From assembly GCA_030151365.1 (NCBI GenBank), contig JASLDW010000032.1, positions 1 through 64,000 of the forward strand: a DNA stretch of 64,000 bases, in the 5' to 3' direction. This document shows positions 32,457 through 40,569 of the stretch, in pieces; positions within the stretch are counted from its first letter, which is position 1, and the number at the start of each line of letters is the position of its first letter. The notes under the pieces were generated by a model. That model saw only the letters and a list, made by a program, of their open reading frames with translations, ran no database searches and had not been told where the DNA came from. This DNA comes from Lysobacter sp. GTDB lineage: Bacteria; Pseudomonadota; Gammaproteobacteria; Xanthomonadales; Xanthomonadaceae. The position numbers and the translations under genes are program-made.

Positions 32457-32882
32457 ATGTTCAAGGGCGCGTTTTCCACGTTGCTGTTGTTCGGGTGCAT
32501 GGTGCCGGTGCGCGGGTTGGCTGTGCCTCGGGATGGCGCAAGCGATGTGCGGGTCGCGGATGTGCAAATGGCGGCAAGCGTTTCATCGGATTACAGGCCG
32601 ATCGTCGCGAGCAATCTGTTCAAGTCTTCCGACACCATTCATGCCGTCATCACGACCGTCGCCCGGGGCGAAGCGCATGTGACGCTCGGTGTGGCGTGGC
32701 GCTATTTCCGCAATGGCCGCGAAGTGGTGGTCCAGAACGACGGCAGGGAGCTCGACGTCCTGGGCAAGGGGAACACGGTTTTCTACATCCGGAATCCGCC
32801 CGGCTGGCCGAGCGGCAGGTATTCGCTGCAGGTCTTCCTGGATGGAAGGCCGGTCAGGAATGTCGATTTCTACGTCAGGTAA
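32457..32882 (+). CDS. Small secreted protein with a beta-sandwich-like domain
   Basis: The 141-residue protein has a probable signal peptide (FSTLLLFGCMVPVRGLA). The mature part has alternating strands, with HVTLGVAWRYFRNGREVVVQ and a closing PPGWPSGRYSLQVFLDGRPV. The P-x-G-W-P-x-G-x-Y-x-L-x-V-x-x-D-G phrase is familiar from periplasmic or lipoprotein domains of unknown function. A purine-rich G tract (GGGGGGGGAG) precedes ATG 32457. It lies between the two paralogous lipoprotein genes. Confidence 0.75.
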   Translation: MFKGAFSTLLLFGCMVPVRGLAVPRDGASDVRVADVQMAASVSSDYRPIVASNLFKSSDTIHAVITTVARGEAHVTLGVAWRYFRNGREVVVQNDGRELDVLGKGNTVFYIRNPPGWPSGRYSLQVFLDGRPVRNVDFYVR

Positions 32883-32931
32883 AAGCCCGCGTCACTTCCT
32901 GAAGTCCAGCCAACAAGTCAGAGTCGAATCG

Positions 32932-33708
32932 ATGAAGCGTTTCGTGGGAATTGCAATGGTCGTGGCGGTGGCGGCATCGCTTGGGGCATGCGGGCAGAAG
33001 AAAGTGGCCTGTTCCGACCCCGATGGATTGAAGACGCTGGAAGATCTCCTGAAGGGCGAAGCGTCGAAGCAGCTTGCCGCGCAAAAAAAGCCGGGTGGCG
33101 ATCAGGCGTTCACGCAATCTTCCGTCAGGGCCACGCTGGATTCCCTTCGGTTGGGGTTTGACAGCGTCAGGACCGACAAGAGCGATCCCGACAGCGACAA
33201 GGTGTTCTGTGCCGCCGACCTCAGGCTTTCCATTCCGGCGGATCGGTTGGCGAACGTCGAGAACGGATTCTCGTTGTTGCAGGGAAGTCTGGGCGATGTC
33301 GCCCAGCGCCTGGGGTTCGAGCGGGAAGCCAATACCTTCAAGTCGAAAATCAATTATTCGCTGCAGCCGACGGACGACAGGAAGAGCATCTTCGCGGAAA
33401 CCGAGTCGTCCAAGTCCATCGTCGACTTCCTGGCGAGCGTGGCCGTTGGCGATCTCTACAAGTCCGGTTCGGCGCAGGGGGCGGTCCAGGCGCGGTTTGA
33501 TGTTCCTAAGGTGGCGCCATCCACGGTGCAGGGGCCACGGGCGATGCCCGAATCGCCCGAGTACAAGGAGGCCTACGCTTGTGCAATGGAAAGTTTCAAG
33601 GAGGGGGCGATCGGCCCCACCGCGTATTGCGTGGGCAATTCGCGGGATCCGTCCCCGGTGGAAGAGCGCGCCTATCAGGATGCGGAGCGCGACTTCTCCG
33701 GGAAATAG
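32932..33708 (+). CDS. Lipoprotein paralogous to the protein at 31086
   Basis: The 258-residue protein has lipobox LGAC with C20. Its first 200 residues align closely with the protein at 31086 (KVACSD, then DPDSDKVFCAAD, GSLGDVAQRLGFER, NYSLQPTDD and SVAVGDLYKS). The C-terminus differs: instead of the SH3b domain it has a short unrelated tail with two cysteines (EAYACAMESFKEGAIGPTAYC) that could form a disulfide. This pattern fits tandem duplication with later change of the C-terminal module. Function unknown. Confidence 0.8.
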   Translation: MKRFVGIAMVVAVAASLGACGQKKVACSDPDGLKTLEDLLKGEASKQLAAQKKPGGDQAFTQSSVRATLDSLRLGFDSVRTDKSDPDSDKVFCAADLRLSIPADRLANVENGFSLLQGSLGDVAQRLGFEREANTFKSKINYSLQPTDDRKSIFAETESSKSIVDFLASVAVGDLYKSGSAQGAVQARFDVPKVAPSTVQGPRAMPESPEYKEAYACAMESFKEGAIGPTAYCVGNSRDPSPVEERAYQDAERDFSGK

Positions 33709-33795
33709 GCGGTATCGGCCAATATCGGCGACCTGCAATCAACCGTTATGGGACAATGGTCGGGCCCCGAGCCGAGGGCGCCCGCCGATGCCGCC

Positions 33796-35787
33796 ATGAC
33801 CACACCGACGCGCCGCGAACTCGCGAACGCCATCCGTTTCCTCGCCATCGACGCCGTCCAGGCCGCGAATTCCGGCCATCCCGGCATGCCGATGGGCATG
33901 GCCGACATCGCCGAGGTGCTGTGGCGCGATCATTACGCGCACAATCCGGCCAATCCGAAGTGGTGGAACCGCGACCGTTTCGTGCTGAGCAACGGCCACG
34001 GTTCGATGCTGCAGTACGCGCTGCTGCACCTGACCGGCTACGACCTGTCGATCGACGACATCAGGAATTTCCGCCAGTTCGGATCGAAGACGCCGGGCCA
34101 CCCCGAGAACTTCGTGACGACCGGCATCGAGACCACCACCGGTCCGCTTGGCCAGGGCTTCGCCAATGCCGTCGGCATGGCGCTGGCGGAAAAATTGCTG
34201 GCGCAGCGTTTCAATCGCGAAGGCCACGACATCGTCGACCACCGCACCTGGGTGTTCATGGGCGACGGTTGCATGATGGAAGGCATCAGCCACGAAGCGG
34301 CATCGCTGGCAGGCACCTGGAAGCTCAACAAGCTGGTCGCCTTCTGGGACGACAACCACATCAGCATCGACGGCGATACCCAGGGCTGGTTCACCGACGA
34401 CACGCCGGCGCGCTTCGAGGCTTATGGCTGGAAGGTGATCCGCGGCGTCAACGGGCAGGATCCGGTCGAGATCGAAACCGCGATCAACACCGCGCTGGGG
34501 GTCGCCGACAAGCCGGTGCTCATTTGTTGCCGCACCACCATCGGTTTCGGTTCGCCGCACAAGGCAGGCAAGGAATCCAGCCACGGCGCGCCACTGGGCA
34601 AGGACGAGGTCGAAGCGACCCGCCAGGCGCTGGCTTGGCCGTACGCGCCGTTCGAGATTCCCGCCGACATCATGCAGGCCTGGGACGCGCATGAAGCAGG
34701 CGCCAGGCGCGAAGCCGAATGGAACACCGCGTTCGCGGCCTATCGCGATGCATTCCCGCAGGAAGCCGAGGAGCTGACGCGACGCATGACCGGTGTCCTG
34801 CCCGCCGACTTCCATGCGCTGGCCGACACCTATGCCGCCAAGCTGCAGGTCGAAGGTCCGGTCGTCGCCAGCCGCAAGGCCTCGCAGATGGCGATCGAGG
34901 CGTTCGCGCCGCACCTGCCGGAACTCGTCGGCGGTTCCGCCGATCTCGCCCATTCCAACCTGACCCTGTGGAGCGGCAGCAAGTCGGTCTCGACCTCCGA
35001 CGCCAACGCCAACTACATCTATTCCGGCGTGCGCGAATTCGGCATGTCGGCGATCAGCAACGGCCTCGCGCTGCACGGCGGCTTCATCCCCTACGACGCC
35101 ACCTTCCTCGTCTTCAGCGATTACGCGCGCAATGCCGTGCGCATGAGCGCGCTGATGGGCGCACACGTCATCCACGTCTACACGCATGACTCCATCGGTC
35201 TCGGCGAAGACGGCCCGACCCACCAGCCGGTCGAGCACATGGCATCGCTGCGCTACATCCCGCACAACGATCTGTGGCGTCCTTGCGATGCGGTCGAGTC
35301 GGCGGTGTCGTGGCAGGCGGCGATCGAGCGCGCCGACGGTCCGAGCTGCCTGGTGTTCTCGCGCCAGAACCTGCCGCACCAGCAGCGCGATGCCGCCCAG
35401 CTCGCGGCGATCCGTCGCGGCGGCTACATCCTCAAGGACAGCGCCGGCACGCCGGAGATCATCCTGATCGCCACCGGTTCGGAAGTCGGCCTGGCGATGG
35501 ACGCCGCGGCACAGCTCGGCGAACGCGTGCGCGTGGTGTCGATGCCGAGCACCGACGTGTTCGATCGCCAGGACGCCGCCTACCGCGAGTCGGTGTTGCC
35601 GGCTGCGGTGCGCAAGCGCGTCGCCATCGAGGCGGGGACGGCCGACTTCTGGAGCAAGTACGTCGGCCTCGACGGCGCGGTGATCGGCATGACCGGCTAC
35701 GGCGCCTCTGCGCCGGCGGACGTGCTGTTCAAGCACTTCGGCTTCACCGTCGAGCACGTGGTCGAGGCGGCGAAAGCGCTGGCTTGA
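33796..35787 (+). CDS. tkt: Transketolase
   Basis: The 663-residue thiamine diphosphate enzyme moves two-carbon units between sugar phosphates in the non-oxidative pentose phosphate pathway. It shows the substrate His in ANSGHPGMPMG, the TPP motif MGDGCMMEGISHEAASLAG with downstream DDN, the pyrimidine domain ELVGGSADLAHSN, and HDSIGLGEDGPTHQPVEH. I use ATG 33796, which gives TTPTRRELANAIRFLAID; an earlier in-frame ATG at 33748 adds 16 residues unlike the family. It begins a cluster of sugar metabolism genes. Confidence 0.95.
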   Translation: MTTPTRRELANAIRFLAIDAVQAANSGHPGMPMGMADIAEVLWRDHYAHNPANPKWWNRDRFVLSNGHGSMLQYALLHLTGYDLSIDDIRNFRQFGSKTPGHPENFVTTGIETTTGPLGQGFANAVGMALAEKLLAQRFNREGHDIVDHRTWVFMGDGCMMEGISHEAASLAGTWKLNKLVAFWDDNHISIDGDTQGWFTDDTPARFEAYGWKVIRGVNGQDPVEIETAINTALGVADKPVLICCRTTIGFGSPHKAGKESSHGAPLGKDEVEATRQALAWPYAPFEIPADIMQAWDAHEAGARREAEWNTAFAAYRDAFPQEAEELTRRMTGVLPADFHALADTYAAKLQVEGPVVASRKASQMAIEAFAPHLPELVGGSADLAHSNLTLWSGSKSVSTSDANANYIYSGVREFGMSAISNGLALHGGFIPYDATFLVFSDYARNAVRMSALMGAHVIHVYTHDSIGLGEDGPTHQPVEHMASLRYIPHNDLWRPCDAVESAVSWQAAIERADGPSCLVFSRQNLPHQQRDAAQLAAIRRGGYILKDSAGTPEIILIATGSEVGLAMDAAAQLGERVRVVSMPSTDVFDRQDAAYRESVLPAAVRKRVAIEAGTADFWSKYVGLDGAVIGMTGYGASAPADVLFKHFGFTVEHVVEAAKALA

Positions 35788-35801
35788 TCCGGCGCGGTCA
35801 C

Positions 35802-35824
35802 GACGCTGCCGGCGGGACAGCGTC
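35802..35824. terminator. Weak hairpin between convergent tkt and nuclease genes
   Basis: GACGCTG (35802-35808) pairs with CAGCGTC (35818-35824) across nine bases. There is no T tract, so it is a weak terminator candidate in the 51-bp spacer. Confidence 0.3.
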
Positions 35825-35838
35825 GCGAAGCAGCGATA

Positions 35839-36717
35839 TCAGTTGAGGGCCGCCGTTTCCGGCTTGAAGCCTGGGTCCAGCGCTTCGTTCAACAACAGTG
35901 CCAGGCGATCGGCGGCCTGCAGCACGCGGCGCTCGGCGAGCGGGCGCATCGCCTCGCCATAGCTTGCGTCGAGCTTGTGGCCTTGCGGGTAGGTGCCCCA
36001 GTCGTCGATCAGGCGGCAGGATTCCTGCGCCCACTGCGTCGGGTTTCCTTCCGTGGTCGCGACCGGTGGCCACGGGCGCTTGGCCAGTTCGTCGGCGAAG
36101 GCGCGCGGATGCATGCCGGTTTCCCCGAGCACGTAGTAATCCCACATCGAGTGCAGGTTGGTGCCCATCACGCCATCGACGTAGTTCTTCTGCGCGTAGG
36201 CCTCGGGCTTGAGCCTGGTGCGCAGGCTGATCTGGTACTGGTTGCCGCCGGCATCGGGGCGATTGCTGGCATGGAAGGGCTGGTGGACGTCGCCGACCAA
36301 GTGCACCACGAACTTCAGGGCGTCGCGACGCGCGTCCAGCGGCTGGTTGCGGTCGCGCAGGATGGCGAGTTGCGCCTCGATCGCGGCGATCACGCAATTT
36401 CCATCCTTGCATTCCTTCGCCGGCTCGTACGCGCATTCCGGCCCGCTCAGCTTGACGTAGTGCCAGCGCGAGGTGCGCTTGAAGCGGTCGGGATCGGTGT
36501 TGCGCAATTCGTCGGCCCAATTGGCGACGCCGGCCAGGGTCGGTTCGCGTTCGCCGGCCAGCAGCTTCGCGACTTCGGCCTTGGCGGCCGGGGTCAGGTG
36601 GCGTTCGGCGAGGTCGCCAACGAGACGATGGCCCAGCGGCGCCCAGGCCAGCACGGGCAAGGCGCAGGCGAGCAGGAGGAGGGCGAGGAGGACGCGCGGC
36701 TTGGTGATTTTGTTCAT
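35839..36717 (-). CDS. S1/P1-type secreted nuclease
   Basis: The 292-residue zinc enzyme is exported by a signal peptide ending LPVLA, leaving W25 at the mature N-terminus. In this family that Trp is itself a zinc ligand. H30 in LGHRLV, the motif HLVGDVHQPFH and NLHSMWD supply the remaining ligands. S1/P1 nucleases degrade single-stranded DNA and RNA and release 3' phosphates from nucleotides; it probably serves nutrient acquisition. It is convergent with tkt and divergent from gapA. Length fits the family. Confidence 0.9.
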   Translation of the reverse strand: MNKITKPRVLLALLLLACALPVLAWAPLGHRLVGDLAERHLTPAAKAEVAKLLAGEREPTLAGVANWADELRNTDPDRFKRTSRWHYVKLSGPECAYEPAKECKDGNCVIAAIEAQLAILRDRNQPLDARRDALKFVVHLVGDVHQPFHASNRPDAGGNQYQISLRTRLKPEAYAQKNYVDGVMGTNLHSMWDYYVLGETGMHPRAFADELAKRPWPPVATTEGNPTQWAQESCRLIDDWGTYPQGHKLDASYGEAMRPLAERRVLQAADRLALLLNEALDPGFKPETAALN

Positions 36718-36807
36718 GGGCCGATGGTAGCCGAGGAGAACGGCTAAAATGATGAATTCCATCGGCGCATCCGCAGCGCCGCCCCATCTACCCCACAGGA
36801 GCAGGCA

Positions 36808-37812
36808 ATGGCCATCAAGGTCGGCATCAACGGTTTCGGTCGCATCGGCTGCAACGTCTTCCGTTCCGCCGTGCATAACTTCGGCAACGACATCGAGATC
36901 GTCGCGATCAACGACCTGCTGGAGCCGGACTACCTGGCCTACATGCTGCGCTACGACTCGGTGCACGGTCGCTTCAAGGCCGACATTGCGGTCGAGGGCA
37001 ACACCCTGGTCGTCAACGGCAAGAAGATCCGCCTGACCCAGGAACGCGACCCGGCGGCCCTCAAGTGGGACGAAGTCGGCGCCGATGTGGTGATCGAATC
37101 GACCGGCCTGTTCCTCGACAAGGCCACCGCGCAGAAGCACCTCGATGCCGGCGCGAAGAAGGTGATCCTGTCGGCGCCGTCGAAGGACGACACCCCGATG
37201 TTCGTCTACGGCGTGAACAGCGACACGTACGCCGGCGAAGCCATCATCTCGAATGCTTCCTGCACCACCAACTGCCTGGCGCCGATCGCCAAGGTCATCA
37301 ACGACAAGTGGGGCATCAAGCGCGGCCTGATGACCACCGTGCACGCCGCCACCGCGACCCAGAAGACCGTCGACGGCCCGAGCAACAAGGACTGGCGCGG
37401 CGGCCGCGGCATCCTCGAGAACATCATCCCGTCGTCGACCGGCGCCGCCAAGGCCGTGGGCGTGGTGATCCCCGAGCTCAACAAGAAACTGACCGGCATG
37501 AGTTTCCGCGTGCCGACCAGCGACGTCTCGGTGGTCGACCTGACCTGCGAACTCGAGAAGCCCGCGACCTATGCCGAGATCTGCGCCGAGATGAAGGCCC
37601 AGAGCGAAGGCGCGCTCAAGGGCGTGCTCGGCTATACCGAGGACAAGGTCGTCGCCACCGACTTCCGCGGCGAGACCTGCACGTCGGTGTTCGATGCCGA
37701 CGCCGGCATCGCGCTCGACCCGACTTTCGTCAAGCTGGTCAGCTGGTACGACAACGAATGGGGCTATTCGAACAAGTGCCTCGAGATGGTCAAGGTGGTT
37801 GCGGCGAAGTAA
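36808..37812 (+). CDS. gapA: Glyceraldehyde-3-phosphate dehydrogenase (type I)
   Basis: The 334-residue enzyme oxidises glyceraldehyde 3-phosphate to 1,3-bisphosphoglycerate. The NAD fold begins with KVGINGFGRIGCNVFR. The catalytic SNASCTTNCLAP places nucleophile C152, and the partner His is in TVHAATATQK. The C-terminal SWYDNEWGYSNKCLEM is typical. A clear ribosome site (AGGAGCA) precedes ATG 36808. It sits in a cluster with pgk, pyk and fba and is followed by a strong terminator. Confidence 0.97.
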   Translation: MAIKVGINGFGRIGCNVFRSAVHNFGNDIEIVAINDLLEPDYLAYMLRYDSVHGRFKADIAVEGNTLVVNGKKIRLTQERDPAALKWDEVGADVVIESTGLFLDKATAQKHLDAGAKKVILSAPSKDDTPMFVYGVNSDTYAGEAIISNASCTTNCLAPIAKVINDKWGIKRGLMTTVHAATATQKTVDGPSNKDWRGGRGILENIIPSSTGAAKAVGVVIPELNKKLTGMSFRVPTSDVSVVDLTCELEKPATYAEICAEMKAQSEGALKGVLGYTEDKVVATDFRGETCTSVFDADAGIALDPTFVKLVSWYDNEWGYSNKCLEMVKVVAAK

Positions 37813-37828
37813 GCCGCGACTCGATCCG

Positions 37829-37861
37829 CAAAAAAGAAGCCCCGCGATGCGGGGCTTCTTG
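37829..37861. terminator. Bidirectional terminator between gapA and the convergent gene
   Basis: AGAAGCCCCGC (37835-37845) pairs with GCGGGGCTTCT (37849-37859) over a 3-base loop, with an A tract before and T residues after. It can serve both gapA and the convergent gene ending at 37889. Confidence 0.9.
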
Positions 37862-37888
37862 CTTCGTGCAGGAGGGCGATGTGATCGA

Positions 37889-38659
37889 TCAGTCGCCGAC
37901 CTTGAGGCGCCCGCCCTTGCCGAGGCCGCCCTTGACCTGCTGCGGCTTGTAGTTGCGGATCTGGCGCACCATGTTGTTGTAGGCATCCATGAATGCCGCC
38001 GCCAGCACCTTGCCTTCCGGCGTATTGGTATAGCCGCCGGCGCTGGCGCCGCCGCTGCCGCCCCAGCCCCAGCCGCTCAGGCCGAAGTCGGTCTTGCGCG
38101 CTTCGCCCTGCGCCGAGGCGATCTGCACGCCGGAACGGTTGTCGATCATGGTGACGATGGTTTCGGCGCGCTTGAATTTGAGGCCGCCACTCACCGAACC
38201 GACGGCGCCACCGAGGCGTCCGCCGAAGCGGCTCAACAGGCCGCCGACGCTGGCGCCCACGCCGCCGGCATCGTTCTGCGAGAAGTTGATGCTCGGGTTG
38301 AGCGTGTAATCGGCGGCGACCATCTGGCCCTTGCCCATCTTGCTGCCGGAACGCAACTCGCCTTCATCGGCCAGCGAGCGCTCCTGGCGCATGTTGCGCA
38401 TCGCGCGGCCGCGCTCGACGACGGCGAAGCAGTTGGATTGCTGCACCATCATGCGCAGCATCGGCGCCAGCGAGCCCAGGCGCAGGTCGGTGGTCAGGTA
38501 GCGGTACCAGTCGCCGTCCTGGTCCTCGACGACGGCCAGCGTGCCCAGCGTTTCGTCGCAATGTTCCAGTTGCGGACCCGAGGAATCGTCCTTGGCCATG
38601 GCTGCGGCAGGCGCGCCCAGCGTGACCGTGGCGGCGATCGCCAATACCAGCTTCTTCAT
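37889..38659 (-). CDS. CsgG-like secreted protein
   Basis: The 256-residue protein has a signal peptide (MKKLVLAIAATVTLGAPAAAMA). The segment LTTDLRLGSLAPMLRMMVQQ followed by SNCFAVVERGRAMRNMRQER recalls CsgG/HfaB family domains, in which a short-strand VVER motif precedes a charged helix. A glycine-rich stretch (about residues 130-155 and near 200) interrupts the later half. No lipobox is seen, unlike curli CsgG itself, so membrane pore formation is doubtful. Probably exported; role unknown. It converges on gapA. Confidence 0.75.
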   Translation of the reverse strand: MKKLVLAIAATVTLGAPAAAMAKDDSSGPQLEHCDETLGTLAVVEDQDGDWYRYLTTDLRLGSLAPMLRMMVQQSNCFAVVERGRAMRNMRQERSLADEGELRSGSKMGKGQMVAADYTLNPSINFSQNDAGGVGASVGGLLSRFGGRLGGAVGSVSGGLKFKRAETIVTMIDNRSGVQIASAQGEARKTDFGLSGWGWGGSGGASAGGYTNTPEGKVLAAAFMDAYNNMVRQIRNYKPQQVKGGLGKGGRLKVGD

Positions 38660-38840
38660 TTTCCCACTCCCCTAGAAATATCGATGGTTGGATCCGCCAT
38701 CCCCGGATGCACCAAAGATGTGACGGTGGTCGGATTGTATGGCGTCGCCCCGGAGCTGTCACGGCAGCAGCTATCGCCCGCCAGCGACCTTCGACCGGCC
38801 CGGCTGGGGGCTGACCCGTATCGTCTGCGACAATACGCCC

Positions 38841-39263
38841 ATGGAGTCTTCCGCAACGCTGACTCGCGAGTCGCTGGTTCGCCTCGTCGATACCTTCTAT
38901 GACCGCGTCCAGGCCGACCCGGTCGTCGGCCCCGTCTTCAATGCCGCCGTCCACGATTGGCCCGCGCACAAGGAGACGTTGGTGCAGTTCTGGAGTTCCG
39001 TCGCGCTGGGCACCCGCGAATACCGCGGCAACCCGATGGCGATCCATCGCGCGCAGCCGGGGATCGAGGATGCGCATTTCGGCCACTGGCTGGCGTTGTG
39101 GCGGACCACTGCGCGCGAGGTGCTGGGCGAGGCCGATGGCGAAACGATGTACGGATACGCCCGGCGGATCGGCCAGAGCCTGCGTTACGGACTGGGATTC
39201 GACGCGCTGCGACCGCCGGGATCGCGCCCGCCCATGCACCCGAACGGACATCCGGACGGTTGA
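38841..39263 (+). CDS. Truncated hemoglobin, group III-like
   Basis: The 140-residue protein fits group III truncated globins: LVRLVDTFYDRVQADPVVGPVFN, HKETLVQFWSSVALGTREYRG, then AHFGHWLALW with the probable proximal H79. Group III members bind heme and have been linked to oxygen or peroxide chemistry, though roles vary. ATG 38841 is chosen since the globin domain begins soon after. A Pro/His-rich tail (RPPGSRPPMHPNGHPDG) ends it. It lies 66 bp before pgk and may share its transcript. Confidence 0.88.
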   Translation: MESSATLTRESLVRLVDTFYDRVQADPVVGPVFNAAVHDWPAHKETLVQFWSSVALGTREYRGNPMAIHRAQPGIEDAHFGHWLALWRTTAREVLGEADGETMYGYARRIGQSLRYGLGFDALRPPGSRPPMHPNGHPDG

Positions 39264-39329
39264 TCGCGATTTGAACGGGGCCGCCCGGCCCGCGACAATA
39301 GGCGTTTCCAGCCGACGGAGCGCCCGCGC

Positions 39330-40502
39330 ATGTCCATCACCCGCATGACCGACCTCGACCTGCGCGGCAAGCGCGTGCTGATCCGCCAGGACCTGAACGT
39401 TCCGGTCGCCGATGGCAAGGTGACGTCCGACCAGCGCATCCTCGCTTCGATCCCGACGTTGAAGGCGGCGCTCGATGCCGGCGCGGCGGTGATGGTGACC
39501 TCGCATCTCGGTCGTCCCAAGGAAGGCGTGTGGAGCGAGGCCGATTCGCTGGCGCCGGTGGCGCGTCGCCTGTCGGAACTGTTGGGTCGTGAAGTCCCGC
39601 TGGTGCGCGACTACCTCGGCGGCGTCGAGGTTGCTCCCGGCCAGATCGTGCTGCTCGAGAATTGCCGCATGAACGTCGGCGAGGGCAGGGACGACGAGGC
39701 CCTGTCGAAGCAGTACGCCGCGCTCTGCGACGTCTTCGTGATGGATGCGTTCGGCACCGCGCATCGCGCGCAGGCATCGACCCATGGCGTCATCAAGTTC
39801 GCCAAGCGGGCCGCGGGTGGCCCGCTGCTGATGGCCGAGCTCGACGCGCTGGCCAAGGCGCTGGAACATCCGGCGCGTCCGTTGCTAGCGATTGTTGCCG
39901 GAAGCAAGGTCAGCACCAAGCTCGAACTGCTATCGTCGCTGGTCGGCAAGGTCGATCAGCTGATCGTCGGTGGTGGCATCGCCAACACCTTCATCGCTGC
40001 GATGGGCCATGGTGTCGGCAAGTCGCTGGTCGAGAATGATCTGATCGATACCGCGAAGAAGATCATGGCCGATGCCAAGGCGCGCGGCGCGGACATTCCG
40101 CTGCCGGTCGACGTGGTGGTCGCGCTGGCATTCGCCGCCGACGCACCGGCGACGATCAAGCCCGTGGATGCGGTCGGTGCCGACGACATGATCCTCGATA
40201 TCGGCCCGGAAACCGCGACGCGCTATGCCTTGATGATCAAGGACGCCGGTACCGTGGTGTGGAACGGCCCGGTCGGCGTGTTCGAGTTCAAGGCCTTCGA
40301 GCGTGGCACCGAAACCGTCGCCCATGCCATTGCCGAGTCGAACGCATTCTCGATCGCCGGCGGCGGCGACACCCTGGCCGCGGTCGACAAGTTCGGCATC
40401 GAGAAGGACGTGTCGTACATCTCCACCGGCGGCGGCGCCTTCCTCGAATTCCTCGAAGGCAAGACCTTGCCGGCGGTCGCGGCATTGGAAGCGCGCGGCT
40501 GA
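39330..40502 (+). CDS. pgk: Phosphoglycerate kinase
   Basis: The 390-residue enzyme makes ATP from 1,3-bisphosphoglycerate. It starts SITRMTDLDLRGKRVLIRQDLNVP with the conserved substrate Arg and Asn. HLGRPKEG, LLENCRMNVGE and the nucleotide segment VVWNGPVGVFEF followed by GGGDTLAAV are all present, and the sequence is full length. Next come pyk and fba, giving a run of lower glycolysis genes on one strand. Confidence 0.96.
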   Translation: MSITRMTDLDLRGKRVLIRQDLNVPVADGKVTSDQRILASIPTLKAALDAGAAVMVTSHLGRPKEGVWSEADSLAPVARRLSELLGREVPLVRDYLGGVEVAPGQIVLLENCRMNVGEGRDDEALSKQYAALCDVFVMDAFGTAHRAQASTHGVIKFAKRAAGGPLLMAELDALAKALEHPARPLLAIVAGSKVSTKLELLSSLVGKVDQLIVGGGIANTFIAAMGHGVGKSLVENDLIDTAKKIMADAKARGADIPLPVDVVVALAFAADAPATIKPVDAVGADDMILDIGPETATRYALMIKDAGTVVWNGPVGVFEFKAFERGTETVAHAIAESNAFSIAGGGDTLAAVDKFGIEKDVSYISTGGGAFLEFLEGKTLPAVAALEARG

Positions 40503-40569
40503 CAACGAATACACGCGGCGGGGTGCCGCGAGGATGTGCTAGCGTCACGGGCCTAGTCAGGAGCCACGC

